Assembly: GCA_018873245.2 (NCBI GenBank)
Contig: JAEMBT020000006.1
Coordinates: 14,230,387 to 14,294,386, forward strand
Length of the DNA: 64,000 bases
Reading direction: 5' to 3'
From: Archegozetes longisetosus
Lineage: Eukaryota > Arthropoda > Arachnida > Sarcoptiformes > Trhypochthoniidae
Shown here: piece by piece, positions 11,613-23,515 of the stretch
Position numbering within the stretch: position 1 is the first letter of the stretch
Layout: each line of letters begins with the position of its first letter
Position numbers and translations under genes: made by a program
Notes under the pieces: model-generated
What the model was told of the DNA's origin: nothing
The model's database searches: none
The model's input: the letters and a program-made list of their open reading frames with translations, nothing else

Positions 11613-14600
11613 CTACGGGAAATATGAACAAATGTTTTCCTTAACTAACTTTCCTTATGGAATATAAGTTTTCTTTACTAATGGACACATGCAAAAATTT
11701 GAATGCAAAGGATTACTCCCTGTTATCTTTGCTATGATTTTAATATGGATTAAGGAAGAAATTAAGATAATCTTATTGATTAGTGATTTTTTGAATGTTT
11801 CAAAGGAATGCTTCAAACTTACGTGTAAGGAAAATTATTAATTCAATTTGAATGTCTTATCGGTAAAAAATCTCAACTTAGTAAGTAGCGTGGATAAAAA
11901 GGCTTGGCATTAATTACAAACCCATAAGTTTCATTCGTAGCTGAGCTAATTTGTGAAATCTCTAATCCCTTTTTTAATATTCTTGATTTTTCTCTAATAT
12001 TTAGAAATTAACCAAACATTAGAGAATTGAAGCGGTCCCGCATCACTCTTAAGGCTCACGAAATAAATGTTTAACAGCAAACTCGAAAAGATTCATTAAG
12101 ATTAGCTATCAATATTTTAGAGTAATCTTTAGATTTCCCTTATTTAAGTTTGATTGAGTTAATTTCGTTTAAGAAAAATTTGAATGTATTTAAAGATATT
12201 GGAGAGTTCAAAATCTGATTTAATTTATTATCAAAGGGTGCATTTTATAGCTAAAAATAGCATTCGTTTCCCAAGCATTTCCAAAATTATCATTAATGGT
12301 CTTTGAAAAATAGATTAAATTTTCTAATATCTACAAAATGTCTCATAAATCTTTTATGAATCAAAGATAAGGTGATTCTATAAATTGCTGAACTTTTCTA
12401 TCTGAGACTCGTTTTTTCATCCTCACTAAATCTACTTGGTGAATAGTCGATACCTTTAATGATATTCGTATTTGATTAGACGGTCGGTAGATAATCAAAA
12501 ATGAAACTCTTTAGATATATATGAATTTTGAAAATCTAAAGTAATCTGACTGCATTAACTCACTTATACGCTAGTTTAAGAACTAAAATAAGACTTTTTA
12601 AATTACTATTTTACAATTATTCAATGGTCTAATGTTCAAACAAGTATTTTGAGAACCAGAAAAAAGTTTTACCAAGTCTCGTTTGCTCAAGTTACAAAAT
12701 CATTTTCTAAAGTTTTCGTCGCAAATCAATTTATGTTAAATGAGCTAAACTAAGCCATAGAATTGATTTCATATTCATGAGACTATAAATAAATAAAATA
12801 AACTGACCAAACATTAAATAAATTGATTTTAAATATCCAAATTGACTAAAAAAATTTGGAGCATCAAAACGATTGGTGATTTGTCAATTAAAAAAATCAG
12901 ATTACCATAATTTTAATTGACTCAATTAAGTTATAAAACTAGTAGTAATATGAAAAAATCAAAAAGTATTTTACTAAATTTATTACGAACTGATGACTGA
13001 AGTTTGCATAAGATTGCATTAAAGTTTAAGAAACAAATGAAAAGTCGGACTTACTCAGAATAGTTTTTCCTTAAAGCTGAAGTAGAAATGCATAAAAATA
13101 ACTGCAATACTACGACACTATAACAGGTGAATAGCGGTCTAATATTCATTCGTGGATAAAAACGTTAAGCACTTAATATATTTAACTTAGGAGCTGGTTC
13201 AACATAACGAACCACAGGTTGAACTTTCAAATGATTAAAACCCCAACTATAAGGTTCAGTGACAGTGAAAATGTAGGTTATCGTTCATTAACTAGCTCTC
13301 ACTTACTCTGACTCATTGATTGGCGTAAAGTGACAGTGAAAATCACACTCAAATAATTACGATAAATCAGAGCTTAGACTTCTCTAAATGATTTCTCTCT
13401 CTCGTATTCCCAATATTTATTAAGAGAGAGTCTATTGAATGCTACTCACAAATTTTTGCGATAGCATTAACTTAAAACGCTCTCGGGTCTAAATAGTGAC
13501 TTCGCATTGTCCCACTTTTAAAGTCTAGTTCTCTCTCTCCATCTCTAGATATTAGTATTAAAAATGCGTTTTTCACAATAAGTCAAACTTAAGTTAACTG
13601 TTAAATGTATTTGAGCTGTAAGCTTACTACTATTTTCTTTCTGATATAGCACTATAGCACTAGCCATATATGGTTTACTTTAGAATGTTGTCATTGCTTA
13701 TTGTGTAGGTGAAAGCGAATCTGTTTTCAAGTTTTCAAAACTTCATCTTTGTGCTCATAGTGAAAGTGCAATTTAAGACTAAATTTGCCCATTTTCCTCA
13801 TCATAAAAGCATTCACTGGAAGTTTACTTTTGTTAGCTTCCAAAACAAACGTTTAGTACAAAGCATTTGTTACGAAATATAGCTTTAATTTTGAACTTTA
13901 GAAGTTTATTTAGTCGTGTTTTTAGTATCTGTTTCTCTCTGTGTTATTCTAAACTTTGCATCTGTTTATAAGTTAAATATTTTGAAACTCTTACGAAATA
14001 TTTTAAAACCCTTTCGAAATACGTCTCGACTTCAATGTCTTTGAGCCATAGTTTGTTAGGGTGTCAACTGTATAGATTTGTAGCTTGAATGTTAATTATA
14101 CAAAGATTGCGTTAATTTCATGGTCATCTGATGTATTAAATTCAGTTTAATTCATTTAAGAGGTATATATCTAAGGCCTAGCCCTAGATATTTAAATAGG
14201 GAAAACATTTGTTCAACTTTATGATAAAATCATTAATAATTAGATTAATCGATGCTATGTTTGTAGCTAATATTCGTCATCAAGGATTATGACGATTTTA
14301 AAGACCCATATACTTTTTTGTGTTCATAAGAATTTCATTTCTTTTTGTTTAATCGAGCTTATTTTTACTTTACCTCCACTTTAATTAATCTTAATACCGT
14401 TTAGTCAGTTCAGAAAGATCAACCAATACTTGACTCCAATACTTAGTATTGAGGATGAAATGAGAATAGTTATATTTTTAAAAAAGCATTATTTTTCTAT
14501 CATGTTAAAGAAAGCAAATTTAGTTATGATTTGATAAATTTTCCAATGTATGAAGTTATTTTTCAAGTTTTATGTTTACTTTTGATGAATTTTTGACTAG

Positions 14601-16440
14601 ATTGTTTGACTACATAGTTATTATGTAGCCTAACTAAATCTCATTTGCATCACTCAAAGCATTGTTAGGTACATGAACTTTAAAATCAATGAACTTTGCT
14701 TGTGACCAATTTATAATTTACAAGTTTTATTGCATTATAAAAGGGCTATAGTTATACTGATTTTTGATAAGTGTAATCATCCGGAGGAACGAAAATAATC
14801 TTTTAAAGAAATTGTGCTGACATGAGCTTGGGTTGAGAGGCTACTCAAATAATAGGTACTGACTAAATACTCTTAGTTTAGTTAAATTCAGTCTGATCAC
14901 GCACCCAATTTCTTAATATCTTAGTTCAGCTTAAGCTCGGTACTAATATTTATTGTGCACCACTAATTCATACAAATCTGAGGAAGCTTTTAAACTGATT
15001 TGTGAACTGTTTTAGTCAAACTTGTTTATCCAAAACAAATAGCATTTCCTTAATTGGCATTATTTTTTCAAAGTATTCAAAAGTAATTTGTGATTAATAT
15101 TCCTTTGATGAGCCTCTCAGCATTTCTAGGATAGCTTCAGTGGCACTCATCAAAAATTGAAATATTACTTCATCTGTCAAATATGGATAGGAAAACACTA
15201 AATTGATTTATGCTATTAACTAAACTTGTCATTTTAAAGGTTTTGTTTAAGTGATTGATCGAACACATGTGGGGTTAAGGAGCAAAAGTTATATAAAGTT
15301 ATAAATCATGTGAAAGATTACTGAAATAATCATATTGTTTTAATGCTATTTTGTTGATGAGCACTAATTAAGAATAGTATTAAGTAAAATGAGATTTTAA
15401 AACTAAGTGTTTAAGCTAGAAGAGGAAATCTGGAGACTCGAAACAAATACTATATTCGGTTTGTTAAATTATTTATAAACAAGCAATTACAAAAATAAGC
15501 CAACTTTCATATGATCACGTCATTCGTTGAAACGCAATTTATTAAAATTTTCAAACATTATTATTAGATAATGATGCTTTTATGAAGGTGTTTATAAGGA
15601 TTATTTATTAAACAGAATTTATCAAACTAACATCATACGAGATACTAATTTAAAAATAGTCTAACTATTACATTTCTATCATATATAAATCAACTTCAGG
15701 AATAAATCTCTTCAGTGATATTAAGTCAATGAAACTTGCATTGAATGATAAGTACTGAAGTATTAACAAATTCTAGTTAACTTTCAGTTTATAGTAAGCT
15801 AAATACAGAACTTAATAATCATTATAAATTTTAAGTTATAATGCAGGAAATCCTCACTGGCAAAGCCAAAGATTAATTGAACTTATTTTAAGTGTTGACG
15901 AAAACTTTCTAGATAAATTTTAGTAATAGAGAAATAAAATTACTATCACTTTCTGGACAGAATCTGCGAGACTTAATTGCTTACGGCAATTATTATGATT
16001 AGCGTTGGCCGAGATACATGTACAATATATTACATCATGTATACATATAAAATACACCAGACCATATATGCACCAGAATATTTTTTAATTACTATCACTT
16101 ATGCTTTAGTTGAAGCAAATATATTTTTATTTAAAAAATGGTTTAGAAGTCTTGAAATGATCGAAAAGAGATCTAAATATTGATAACTAGCCGAGGTATA
16201 ACGTGGTAAAAGGCTTCAATATAATAACTGTGCAACTCTGATTTGAAGAAGGGGGAAGTCAAGCTAAGCCACTGTATACCACATGAATATCAAAAAGCCA
16301 TATAAAAGTAGATGTATATTAATGTATACTTGATTATACGTGTATAGTACATATAATACATGTCCAAAATCTTTTTCACGCACTTTACTAACGATAATTA
16401 TGACCAATATATTTTTACCTTAGCAGAGAAGATAATACTG
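11613..16440. other. Intergenic or 5' intronic DNA, no supported gene
   Basis: Nearly 5 kb of AT-rich sequence. The missing signal-peptide exon of the carboxypeptidase should lie on the minus strand in here, but I could not find an ATG exon ending in the required phase. The only minor structure is a pair of direct GTGACAGTGAAAAT copies near 13260 and 13330. Confidence 0.4.
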
Positions 16441-16447
16441 GTAAATT

Positions 16448-16489
16448 ATGTTGAAATTGCTGTAATGTTGAAATTGCTGTAATGTTGAA
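16448..16489. repeat. 17-bp tandem repeat, 2.5 copies
   Basis: The unit ATGTTGAAATTGCTGTA occurs twice exactly, with a third partial copy. It lies just past the 3' end of the U2 gene, where it may reflect simple slippage. Confidence 0.8.
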
Positions 16490-16517
16490 TCGTGCATCTA
16501 TTTTTTGATTATGAAAT

Positions 16518-16706
16518 GGTGGGCCAAGTCCTGGAGATACTGCAATTCCAGGCTAACCCGTAGCAAAGCTGGAGCACAGCCCCTACACTTCGCTGCCCCG
16601 CAAAAATTAGTTTAATATCTTGACCCCCAATGGGAGTCGTATCAGATATTAAGCTGATAAGAACAGATACTACACTTTGATCTTAGCCAAAAGGCCGAGA
16701 AGCGAT
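16518..16706 (-). ncRNA. U2: U2 spliceosomal snRNA
   Basis: RNA core of the U2 snRNP, which pairs with the intron branch point. Read on the minus strand, the gene starts ATCGCTTCTCGGCCTTTTGG, the near-universal U2 5' end, followed by the branch-point-recognition block GTGTAGTATCTG and the stem IIa/b segment TTATCAGCTTAATATCTGA. An Sm-type site (AATTTTTGCGG) follows, then the stem III/IV region with GGAATTGCAGTATCTCCAGG near the 3' end. The length of about 189 nt matches metazoan U2. The 3' end is placed by comparison with typical U2 tails and may be off by a few bases. All conserved 5' blocks are intact, so it looks functional. Just upstream is the weakly TATA-like ATGGTATGTTATACC. Confidence 0.96.
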
Positions 16707-17244
16707 ACTTGTTAATGGTATAACATACCATACACTCTCATACAGACTGTAACTTTAATTACAGCCCCTAGTACTGGTTTTATTGATTATCAAATTAAAA
16801 AAGCAATCAAAATTAATTTTCAAGTTGTTATCTAAAAGAAAATAATTTGATCGTTAGTTTATTGTGTTTACAACTTTGTGTTCTTTTATAAATCACTATT
16901 AAATTAACGATTTATTGTATATTGCATTATAATAAATTGAAAAGTTTTTACTCAGCTTTTATCTGATGCGTCAACAGATGGCGAGACATAAACGAAAAAC
17001 GTGTTAGTCAACCTCATAAACAAATCCAAACATTAATCTAAAATTTAATGATTAATTAAAATATAATTAAAAGAGTGAATAGAAATAATAACTGGATTCA
17101 CAAAATCTAATAGTAATGAGCATATGATTCATTCAAAAAAGTGATTCAAATAACTATTGGTTCAAATACATTCAGGTATATATCATTTGATCACTCAATA
17201 AATTTGCAAAAATAATTAAATATCGATTTGTTGATAGTTAAGAT

Positions 17245-18177
17245 ATGGGAAAATCGGGTAAAGACAAGAGAGACGTCTACTACAGATTGGCCAAAGAAGA
17301 AGGATATAGAGCTCGATCTGCCTATAAACTGCTGCAAATTGAAGACAAGTTTCACATATTAAAAGACGTCAAACGATGTGTTGACTTGTGTTCAGCGCCC
17401 GGCAGTTGGTCTCAAGTCTTGGCCCGAAAACTAATTCATAATAATACTAATACTGACTCGAATAGTGATGAAGTTAAGATAGTTAGTGTTGACTTACAAG
17501 CGATGGCACCCATTCCTGGAGTCATTCAATTACAGGGAGATATCACTAACAGATCCACTGCTCAACAGATCATCTCATACTTCGATGGATCAAATGCTGA
17601 TCTGGTTGTCTGTGATGGAGCACCAGATGTGACTGGACTTCACGATATCGACACTTATATCCAGTCGGAATTGCTCTTGAGTGCCATTAATATAACGACT
17701 CATATCCTAAAAGTTGGCGGAACTTTTGTGGCGAAAATATTTCGCGGAAAAGATGTTTCTCTACTGTTCTCTCAGTTGAAAATATTTTTTTCTGAAGTTA
17801 TTATAACTAAACCCAGAAGTAGTCGTAATTCAAGTATTGAAGCCTTTGCTGTTTGCCGTAATTATAGTCCGCCCGAAGGCTACAAACCCATTATGTTCAA
17901 TACAGTTCTAAATGAAAAATGTGATCAATATTTTGAGAGTTTGAACAGTGGTTTCAATCGGTTTATTATTCCGTTCATAGCTTGTGGTGATCTTTCAGGC
18001 TTTGATTCGGATTCTTCTTATCCCTTAAATCTACCGAATTCTTCAAATGATGGTTCGAATGAATATGAATATCGAGAGCCGACTCAGTCTCCTATTGATC
18101 CTCCGTATAAGAAAGCAGTTGAACTTAAGAAGACTTCGAGTCTCGCTAAACCTTCTGTTGACCAGCAAATCCATTGA
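17245..18177 (+). CDS. FTSJ1: tRNA 2'-O-methyltransferase, TRM7/FTSJ1 type
   Basis: SAM-dependent enzyme of the FtsJ/RrmJ family. TRM7/FTSJ1 methylates the 2'-O of anticodon-loop positions 32 and 34 of certain tRNAs, working with THADA- or WDR6-type partner proteins. This 310-residue protein in one exon carries the K-D-K-E catalytic tetrad at K28 (RSAYKLL), D124 ([11 protein letters not shown]), K164 ([10 protein letters not shown]) and E199 (SSIEAFAVC). The SAM-binding motif I is [14 protein letters not shown] (46-59). Subfamily marks are [13 protein letters not shown] (81-93), [13 protein letters not shown], and the C-terminal [18 protein letters not shown] block, which point to TRM7 rather than the mitochondrial or nucleolar FtsJ types. 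The ATG opens at the usual [19 protein letters not shown]-terminus. U2 lies 0.5 kb upstream in the opposite orientation, so the two could share a promoter region. Confidence 0.96.
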   Translation: MGKSGKDKRDVYYRLAKEEGYRARSAYKLLQIEDKFHILKDVKRCVDLCSAPGSWSQVLARKLIHNNTNTDSNSDEVKIVSVDLQAMAPIPGVIQLQGDITNRSTAQQIISYFDGSNADLVVCDGAPDVTGLHDIDTYIQSELLLSAINITTHILKVGGTFVAKIFRGKDVSLLFSQLKIFFSEVIITKPRSSRNSSIEAFAVCRNYSPPEGYKPIMFNTVLNEKCDQYFESLNSGFNRFIIPFIACGDLSGFDSDSSYPLNLPNSSNDGSNEYEYREPTQSPIDPPYKKAVELKKTSSLAKPSVDQQIH

Positions 18178-18322
18178 TTTTGGAAGTTGCACAAAAACTT
18201 TATTTTCGTAAACGATGTCATTAAGTGTTTTATTCTTAAAGATATTTAAAATGCTGATCATTTTTCATTTTTGAGCTTGTACCCATATAATTAGTAGTTG
18301 GTTTTTAATTATTTTTTGACAA

Positions 18323-18328
18323 AATAAA
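18323..18328 (+). promoter_or_regulatory. Poly(A) signal of the methyltransferase gene
   Basis: Canonical AATAAA 146 bp past the stop codon of the TRM7/FTSJ1 gene, the first one downstream on that strand. Position and motif only. Confidence 0.5.
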
Positions 18329-19469
18329 TTATTGGATGCTTTGCTAAAAAAACAAGATAAATTTTCTTAACTGATTTCTTCAATTTTCATTCAAATTAGA
18401 AAATTCAAATTTAACTTTATTCGTGTTTTCAATATCAAGATATGTTTGGTAAGACTTACCTTTTTTCTCATTTAAGTACTTTAGATATCTATGTTGCTTT
18501 CTTAGAAAACCATTCAATTGCAGCTTTTTCTCTAATTGAAAACTAATTTGATTATAAAGCTATTGATTACTTTGCTTCTAATAAGGTTATAAAAACTGAA
18601 CATACCAGATTATACGATTTAACATTCATTTTATTAGATTATACGATGTTTTGGCCGATAGTTTTCATAAATCAATATCGCTTTGAAGTGACAGCATTAC
18701 AGTGAACGCTGGCAACCAGGAGATACTGACAATGTCTTAAAATTTAAATCTCAGTAGCTAAAAGTTTGAGGCACCAATCATTTATTGTGTAATTAAGTTA
18801 AATCTAATAAATTATTGGTTTAATACACTTACGGTCGCCTATTATGTCATCAAATGATGTCTATGACGCTTTAGTCAACCAGTCAAACCAATCATTTGGT
18901 TACCTCAAAACAATTTGAGTCAACTGTTAAGACAATGTTAAGGCTTAACTTCAGCGTAAGAATTTTGGCAAATTGTGCACTTTTTAGCATAAGAATTTAG
19001 CATATTTTGCTTAAGGAGTGATTTTTAACTATATTTCATTTGAAATTGGCAATTCGATACAATTTAAAATCAAAATTGAAGTAATGATGATCAACTAAAT
19101 TAAGCTTTGAGACGTTCAAGTCTATACCTTAAAAAAATATAAAATAGACTCTAACTATAGGCCCGTATGCACAGTTGAGTTTTAGTTAAAACGGTTTTAA
19201 GTCTTAAGACGGTTTTCGCTAAAACGGTTTTAACTCAAAACTTAAAACTCATGCACAGACTGTAATAAAACCAGTTTTAGTAAAAACCGTTTTAAAACCA
19301 GAAAACCAGCAAACAAATGTAAACAAACGTTTGTTTATTCATTAAAAAATTGAAAATGAATAAAAATAAACTGAATAAAAGTGATAATAATGTTCGAAGT
19401 CGTCAAACAATTTTACTAATTATGAAATAGAATTACTTAAATAATTGCCGACGAAAAAAACTCAAAATA

Positions 19470-19690
19470 ATTGAGTGTAAAACGACTGATAAGTATACGA
19501 AACAACAAAAAGATAACGTTTGGCAACAAATTAGTGACGAGTTTAGTCAGGACTTAAATACAAATAATAGAGATATCAAGTCTTTGAAATGCTTTAGAAA
19601 CGATATAAATACGAATGTCGTAAGAATTGTAATAAAGAAAATTCTGAATTAAGACAAACTGGTGGCGGACCTCAACCTCAGAAAACCGAT
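19470..19690 (+). pseudogene. Harbinger Myb/SANT-like protein fragment
   Basis: The frame reads ECKTTDKYTKQQKDNVWQQI then SDEFSQDLNTNNRDIKSLK, as in the MADF/Myb-SANT partner protein of Harbinger elements (a D-x-x-x-x-x-K-x-x-x-W-x-x-I-x-x-E-F pattern). After a frameshift it ends in RQTGGGPQPQ, the typical GGGP tail. This protein normally helps bring the transposase to DNA and into the nucleus. The N-terminus is degraded and a stop splits the tail, so it is dead. Confidence 0.6.
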
Positions 19691-20026
19691 TCAATTGATA
19701 ATTATATCAATAGTTTTATATTTACTGTTAAGATCTGCAGCTGAGATGTGAAACTGACCGGTGGCATAAAATCTTAAAACAATAGATAATTGAATTATTG
19801 GAGGCAATGAGTCTTTTTTCATTTTGATATTAATTAAATCTTCATTAATTAGATTGAACAGTTCAATGAAACACTGTTTTGTAAGTCTATATCTTCTTAT
19901 GAATGATATGTCATCACAACTATCAAATGGATTGAATCTGTCTTTTAGTACTCTTTGACGTTTAAAACTTTTATTCGTCGCTATTTCATAATTATTTAAT
20001 TCTTCAATTTGAAAAAATTGGTTCAT
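19691..20026 (-). pseudogene. Harbinger (HARBI1-like) transposase N-terminal fragment
   Basis: A 111-codon frame with the HARBI1-type N-terminal region: FNPFDSCDDISFIRRYRLTK, then ELFNLINEDL, then IQLSIVLRFYATGQFHISAA, matching the family's F-R-L-S-K, L-x-L-L, and L-R-F-Y-A-T-G-x-F pattern. The frame stops where the DDE nuclease half should begin, and the following DNA runs straight into the convergent SANT relic. All three catalytic acids are therefore absent and the copy cannot transpose by itself. Confidence 0.75.
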
Positions 20027-20284
20027 TTTTATATTTTTTTGTAAAATTTTGTTTATATTTACTTATTTTGTTGATCACTAAAACCGGTTTAAAACTAGTA
20101 AAAGTGGTTTTAGTTTAAAACGGTTCTAAATTTTTACTGTGCATGAGTTTTAAAATGAGTTTTGGGTTTTAAGCCCGGTTTTAGCCTTAAAACCGTTTTA
20201 AAACACACTGTGCATACGGGCCTAACCTCCCAAGACTACAATTGGTAACTGAATTAAGCGTTCAATTATTTATTCGAGTTGAAG

Positions 20285-21880
20285 TTTAAGAACATGAGAT
20301 CTTTTAAATTATTTGTGATTAGACTTCTCAGTTTATCTGTCATTATGTTTTCGAGACAACTAAAAGAACGCTTAACTTCTACACCAGAATAGAAACTGAC
20401 AAATAACCAATAATAATAGATAATAATAGTGGCAGATTGGTTTTATGCTTGAACTAGAACTCCATGACGTTACTTTGTACGATCTTTTCGTAACAATAGC
20501 TTATATTTACCTATATTCCTAAACAATACTAGCGTCAATAACAATATCTTTCTCATTAAGATAATTCATAATTTTCGGTATTCAATTTCGTTGTTTTAGT
20601 TCGATTCATTCGAATTGATGGCAGTTTTTTCTTGTTTTATGTTAAATATTCTAATCTGACTCAAAAACTAAACCGCTGGCTGAGTAACGGTATACAAATA
20701 TTTCTCTAATTTTAATTTTGCGGATTTAATTGCATCATTTGCTTTGATTACAAACTTTTCTGAAGAATTAGAGTCTGTATTATTTTCCTTTGCAATAATA
20801 ATTGTTTCAAAAAACCTAAATCAATGACAATTGTAAATTTGATGAACCGAGACTTTCATTTCTTGTCTGTGTTCACTACCTGCCATTTGAGATATCGTTT
20901 TTACAATACTTGCATTGAAGTCGAGCTCTGCTTTCGCACATTTTTGAAATTTTCATTTTTATAGATCATAAATTTCTTGAAAGCTCGAGATTTTCCGATT
21001 TTATCTTATTTAATATTCTCAATTGAATTTTTTCATTTCTCAAAATTGTTTAAACTGCTACGAACCGCGTAGTTTTAATAAGTTGTGGCGCCACATGACC
21101 AGTAGATTATTTGAAATATCAACACATTTTCCCCTTATAATTGAAAACTTTTTCCACATTCGCCACAAATTTGCAGTTTCAGGAAAGATCTTGGTCTACA
21201 AGTCTGAGTCTTGTAAAATGTCTGTGCTACTAAATCAAAAATATGTGACCAGCCAATAATAGCGTTTGGGCAAACAATTGACATAGTTTTAAAAGCACTC
21301 AACATATAACTAGCATTACCTGAGATAAAACCAAAAAGTTTATCAAATGTTAACTATTGACTATTGAATGATTGAATCACTTCTCGTGTGGCAGTTTGTA
21401 TATTGCATTCATTCAATTCGATCATGTCTAATAAAAAGACAGTTTTTCACAACTAGAGTGAGTAACTTTCGGAATCAAAATCAAACTTATCAATGCTCTC
21501 CTATTTGAATTACATGTTTGATTGGCTATAATTGAATTACTAATTCTCTCATTCCTTTCAACGGATTCTCTTCTTATTCAGAAGCAATATCTTTAATAAT
21601 TTGTTCACAAACCTACTAAAGGTTTTGATTAATTTTCTTATTTAGGTTTAAAGAGTTTGAGGTGTGTAAGCCTACTTTGAAATGAACGATAGATCTGAAA
21701 GAGTTCAAAAAAGTAACTTTTATTACTCATTAATGCGTAAATAGATTGATCGTTTGTAGCATAAGTTGCGAACAATGATCTGATTGACGGATCGAGCTTC
21801 GTTAAAGAAATATTTGCAGAAGCCATTGCTTTTACAGCTGCTTAGTTCAATTTTTGAACTCGTCTTTGTCGAGTACTGTT
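20285..21880 (-). pseudogene. hAT-family transposase, degenerate
   Basis: Broken reading frame with hAT landmarks in order. N-terminal part: KAMASANISLTKLDPSIRSL near 21820. Middle: GFISGNASYMLSAFKTM followed by PNAIIGWSHIFDLVA (21290-21220), the D-N-A-x-Y-M ... C-W-A-H-x-L-N-L-V block, here with Asp replaced by Gly. Then KLEKYLYTVTQPAV and FLSQIRIFNIKQ (20720-20630). C-terminus: EVKRSFSCLENIMTDKLRSL with NNLKDLMFLNF (20380-20285), the hAT dimerisation motif. Many stops and frameshifts intervene. It belongs with the DUF659-like hAT proteins common in arthropods (family call from pattern memory). Confidence 0.75.
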
Positions 21881-22792
21881 TTTTGTTGTAGTCCATCGAT
21901 TGTCGATTGTTTAGACGATCATTGAGGTTTGATTGCGTTCTCTTTATATTTATTGGACTTGATATGCACTTTTATTCCATAGTTTGACAACTAATTCTTT
22001 ATGAGCGCAGTGACCCACTATGAGCCCCATGACCATTATGACCTCTATGACTGAAATTGTTTTAAGTAAACGAAGCAATTGGTTTGGCTGGTTGAAGCGT
22101 CATAAATATGGTTTTATGACATAATGTCGAGCCTTCAACGTATTAAACTAATGACTAACCGTTTTAACAAAGACAACTTAATAACGCAACAATTGACCGC
22201 TGCCCTCATATGAAATCTACCTCAAGTTAGTCTAGTTTCCATTTAGGATAGTGTCAGCACCTGTCAACTGTAGGCAACCGCTGTAAAAGTAAAAATGCGC
22301 ATAAAATAAGCCTATATGTTATATAAACAGATTGTTTACCAAAAAATGTGAGTACGTAAACTAATTGCGTAGTTATTACAGTTTTTAGAATTTGATATTC
22401 AATGCATAAATTAATATGTTTAATAAATGCGCAAACGTTAAATCAGAAAACAGAAAACCGTTCATTTCAAGTTTCTATGAAAACAACACATACAGTTATC
22501 TCCAAGTCTAACTAGGACGGTAAAACATGTTATATTTCTGAAGCCTCTTGATGAAATTGTATGAAAATTTGCATGTACATACTTAAACTCCCCCGGTTGA
22601 TAAATATCATGTTTGTTTTTGAAAACATTTAAATTGAGGGTGATAATTCGATGAAAATGTGAAATGAAAGAAGTTTCATTGAAATTCATATAATAAATCA
22701 AATTTAACTTAATTTTTGAATGAGTTATACAAACGATTGTCTGAAAACATTTGTAAACAAAGGATTGAGATCTGATTTAAATTGTGTTCAAA

Positions 22793-23070
22793 ATGCCATT
22801 TAGTGTGGAGGAAAGGGAACTAAAGTTCCGAAAATTTATTAAAATGAGAGCACAGCAAAGGAAAAGCTCTGCAATAATGAGAGAGTGCGGTAAGTATTAA
22901 GATAATTATAAATTGATTTGTATTTTAAATTACATTTACGTGTTTTAGAAATAAATAAAAATATATTTACGGAGATAGGAGGTGGTGAGACAGGCTGGCG
23001 GGGGTCATACCCGTTATTAATTGTTCGAAAATTAAATTTGAATTTATGTGATTCTCTTCAAAATATGTAA
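22793..23070 (+). CDS. Hypothetical 72-residue protein, two exons (left arm)
   Basis: Unrecognised. ATG at 22793 starts MPFSVEERELKFRKFIKMRA, a basic, helix-prone 32-codon exon ending at 22889 with a strong donor (G then GTAAGTATT). A 59-bp intron ends TTACGTGTTTTAG, and exon 2 (22949-23070) joins in phase, reading EINKNIFTEIGGGETGWRGS and ending LCDSLQNM with TAA. The total of 219 bp is exactly 73 codons. The same exon-intron-exon layout is kept on the right arm. It could be a small gene, the first exons of a transposon protein, or a chance ORF in a repeat. Confidence 0.35.
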
Positions 23071-23288
23071 TTTTTCATTAAAATTTAGACTTCTCATTCA
23101 TCCTTGCTCATTTTTCAAAATTTTAAATTGATTTATCAATCGGGGGAGTTTGTCTATGATCATGTCAAATTTGGCTAGAATATGTTTTATGGTTCCTGAA
23201 TTATAGCATGTTTTATCGTCCTAGTTAGACTTGGAGAAAACCGTATTTTGAAGAGAATCACATAAATTCAAGTTTAATTTTCGAACAA

Positions 23289-23515
23289 TTAATAACGGGT
23301 ATGACCCCGCCAGCCTGTCTCACCACCTCCTATCTCCGTAAATATATTTTTATTTATTTCTAAAACACGTAAATGTAATTTAAAATACAAATCAATTTAT
23401 AATTATCTTAATACTTACCGCACTCTCTCATTATTGCAGAGCTTTTCCTTTGCTGTGCTCCCATTTTAATAAATTTTCGGAACTTTAGTTCCCTTTCCTC
23501 CACACTAAATGGCAT
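23289..23515 (-). CDS. Hypothetical 55-residue protein, two exons (right arm)
   Basis: Inverted twin of the left-arm ORF. Exon 1 is 23515-23419 and exon 2 is 23359-23289, with the same donor, acceptor and phase. The first 47 or so residues agree apart from one R-to-G change (MRA to MGA). A run of four G instead of five then shifts the frame, so this copy ends GWRGHTRY and stops 17 residues earlier. Which copy has the original frame cannot be told from sequence alone. Confidence 0.3.

Larger units (their letters stand above)
19160..20222. mobile_element. PIF/Harbinger DNA transposon, internally deleted
   Basis: Perfect 16-bp inverted ends (GGCCCGTATGCACAGT at the left, its reverse complement at the right) bound 1,063 bp. 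Inside each end are several near-copies of the palindromic motif AAAACGGTTTTA (about 19188-19300 and 20085-20210), likely transposase-binding sites. Two coding relics converge inside: a Myb/SANT-like DNA-binding ORF on plus (19470-19690) and a Harbinger nuclease N-terminus on minus (19691-20026). That pair is the usual gene content of the superfamily. The flanks share only TA next to each end, so the expected 3-bp duplication is not clean. It sits within the older hAT element. Confidence 0.85.
18811..22155 (-). mobile_element. Decayed hAT transposon with long inverted ends
   Basis: Ends of about 110 bp match as an imperfect inverted repeat: 18811-18922 against 22048-22155 in reverse complement. 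Shared blocks include TTTAATAC, ATTATGTCAT, TATGACGCTT, CAAACCAAT and AAAACAATTT. Between them on the minus strand is a broken hAT transposase (separate entry). The element is interrupted by a PIF/Harbinger insertion at 19160-20222; without it the hAT copy is about 2.3 kb. The exact outer ends and an 8-bp target duplication were not resolved. Confidence 0.65.

Noticed and set aside
14835-15120. GAGAGGCTACTCAAA and TTTGATGAGCCTCTC as possible MITE ends
   Set aside because: Match is short with mismatches and there is no flanking duplication.
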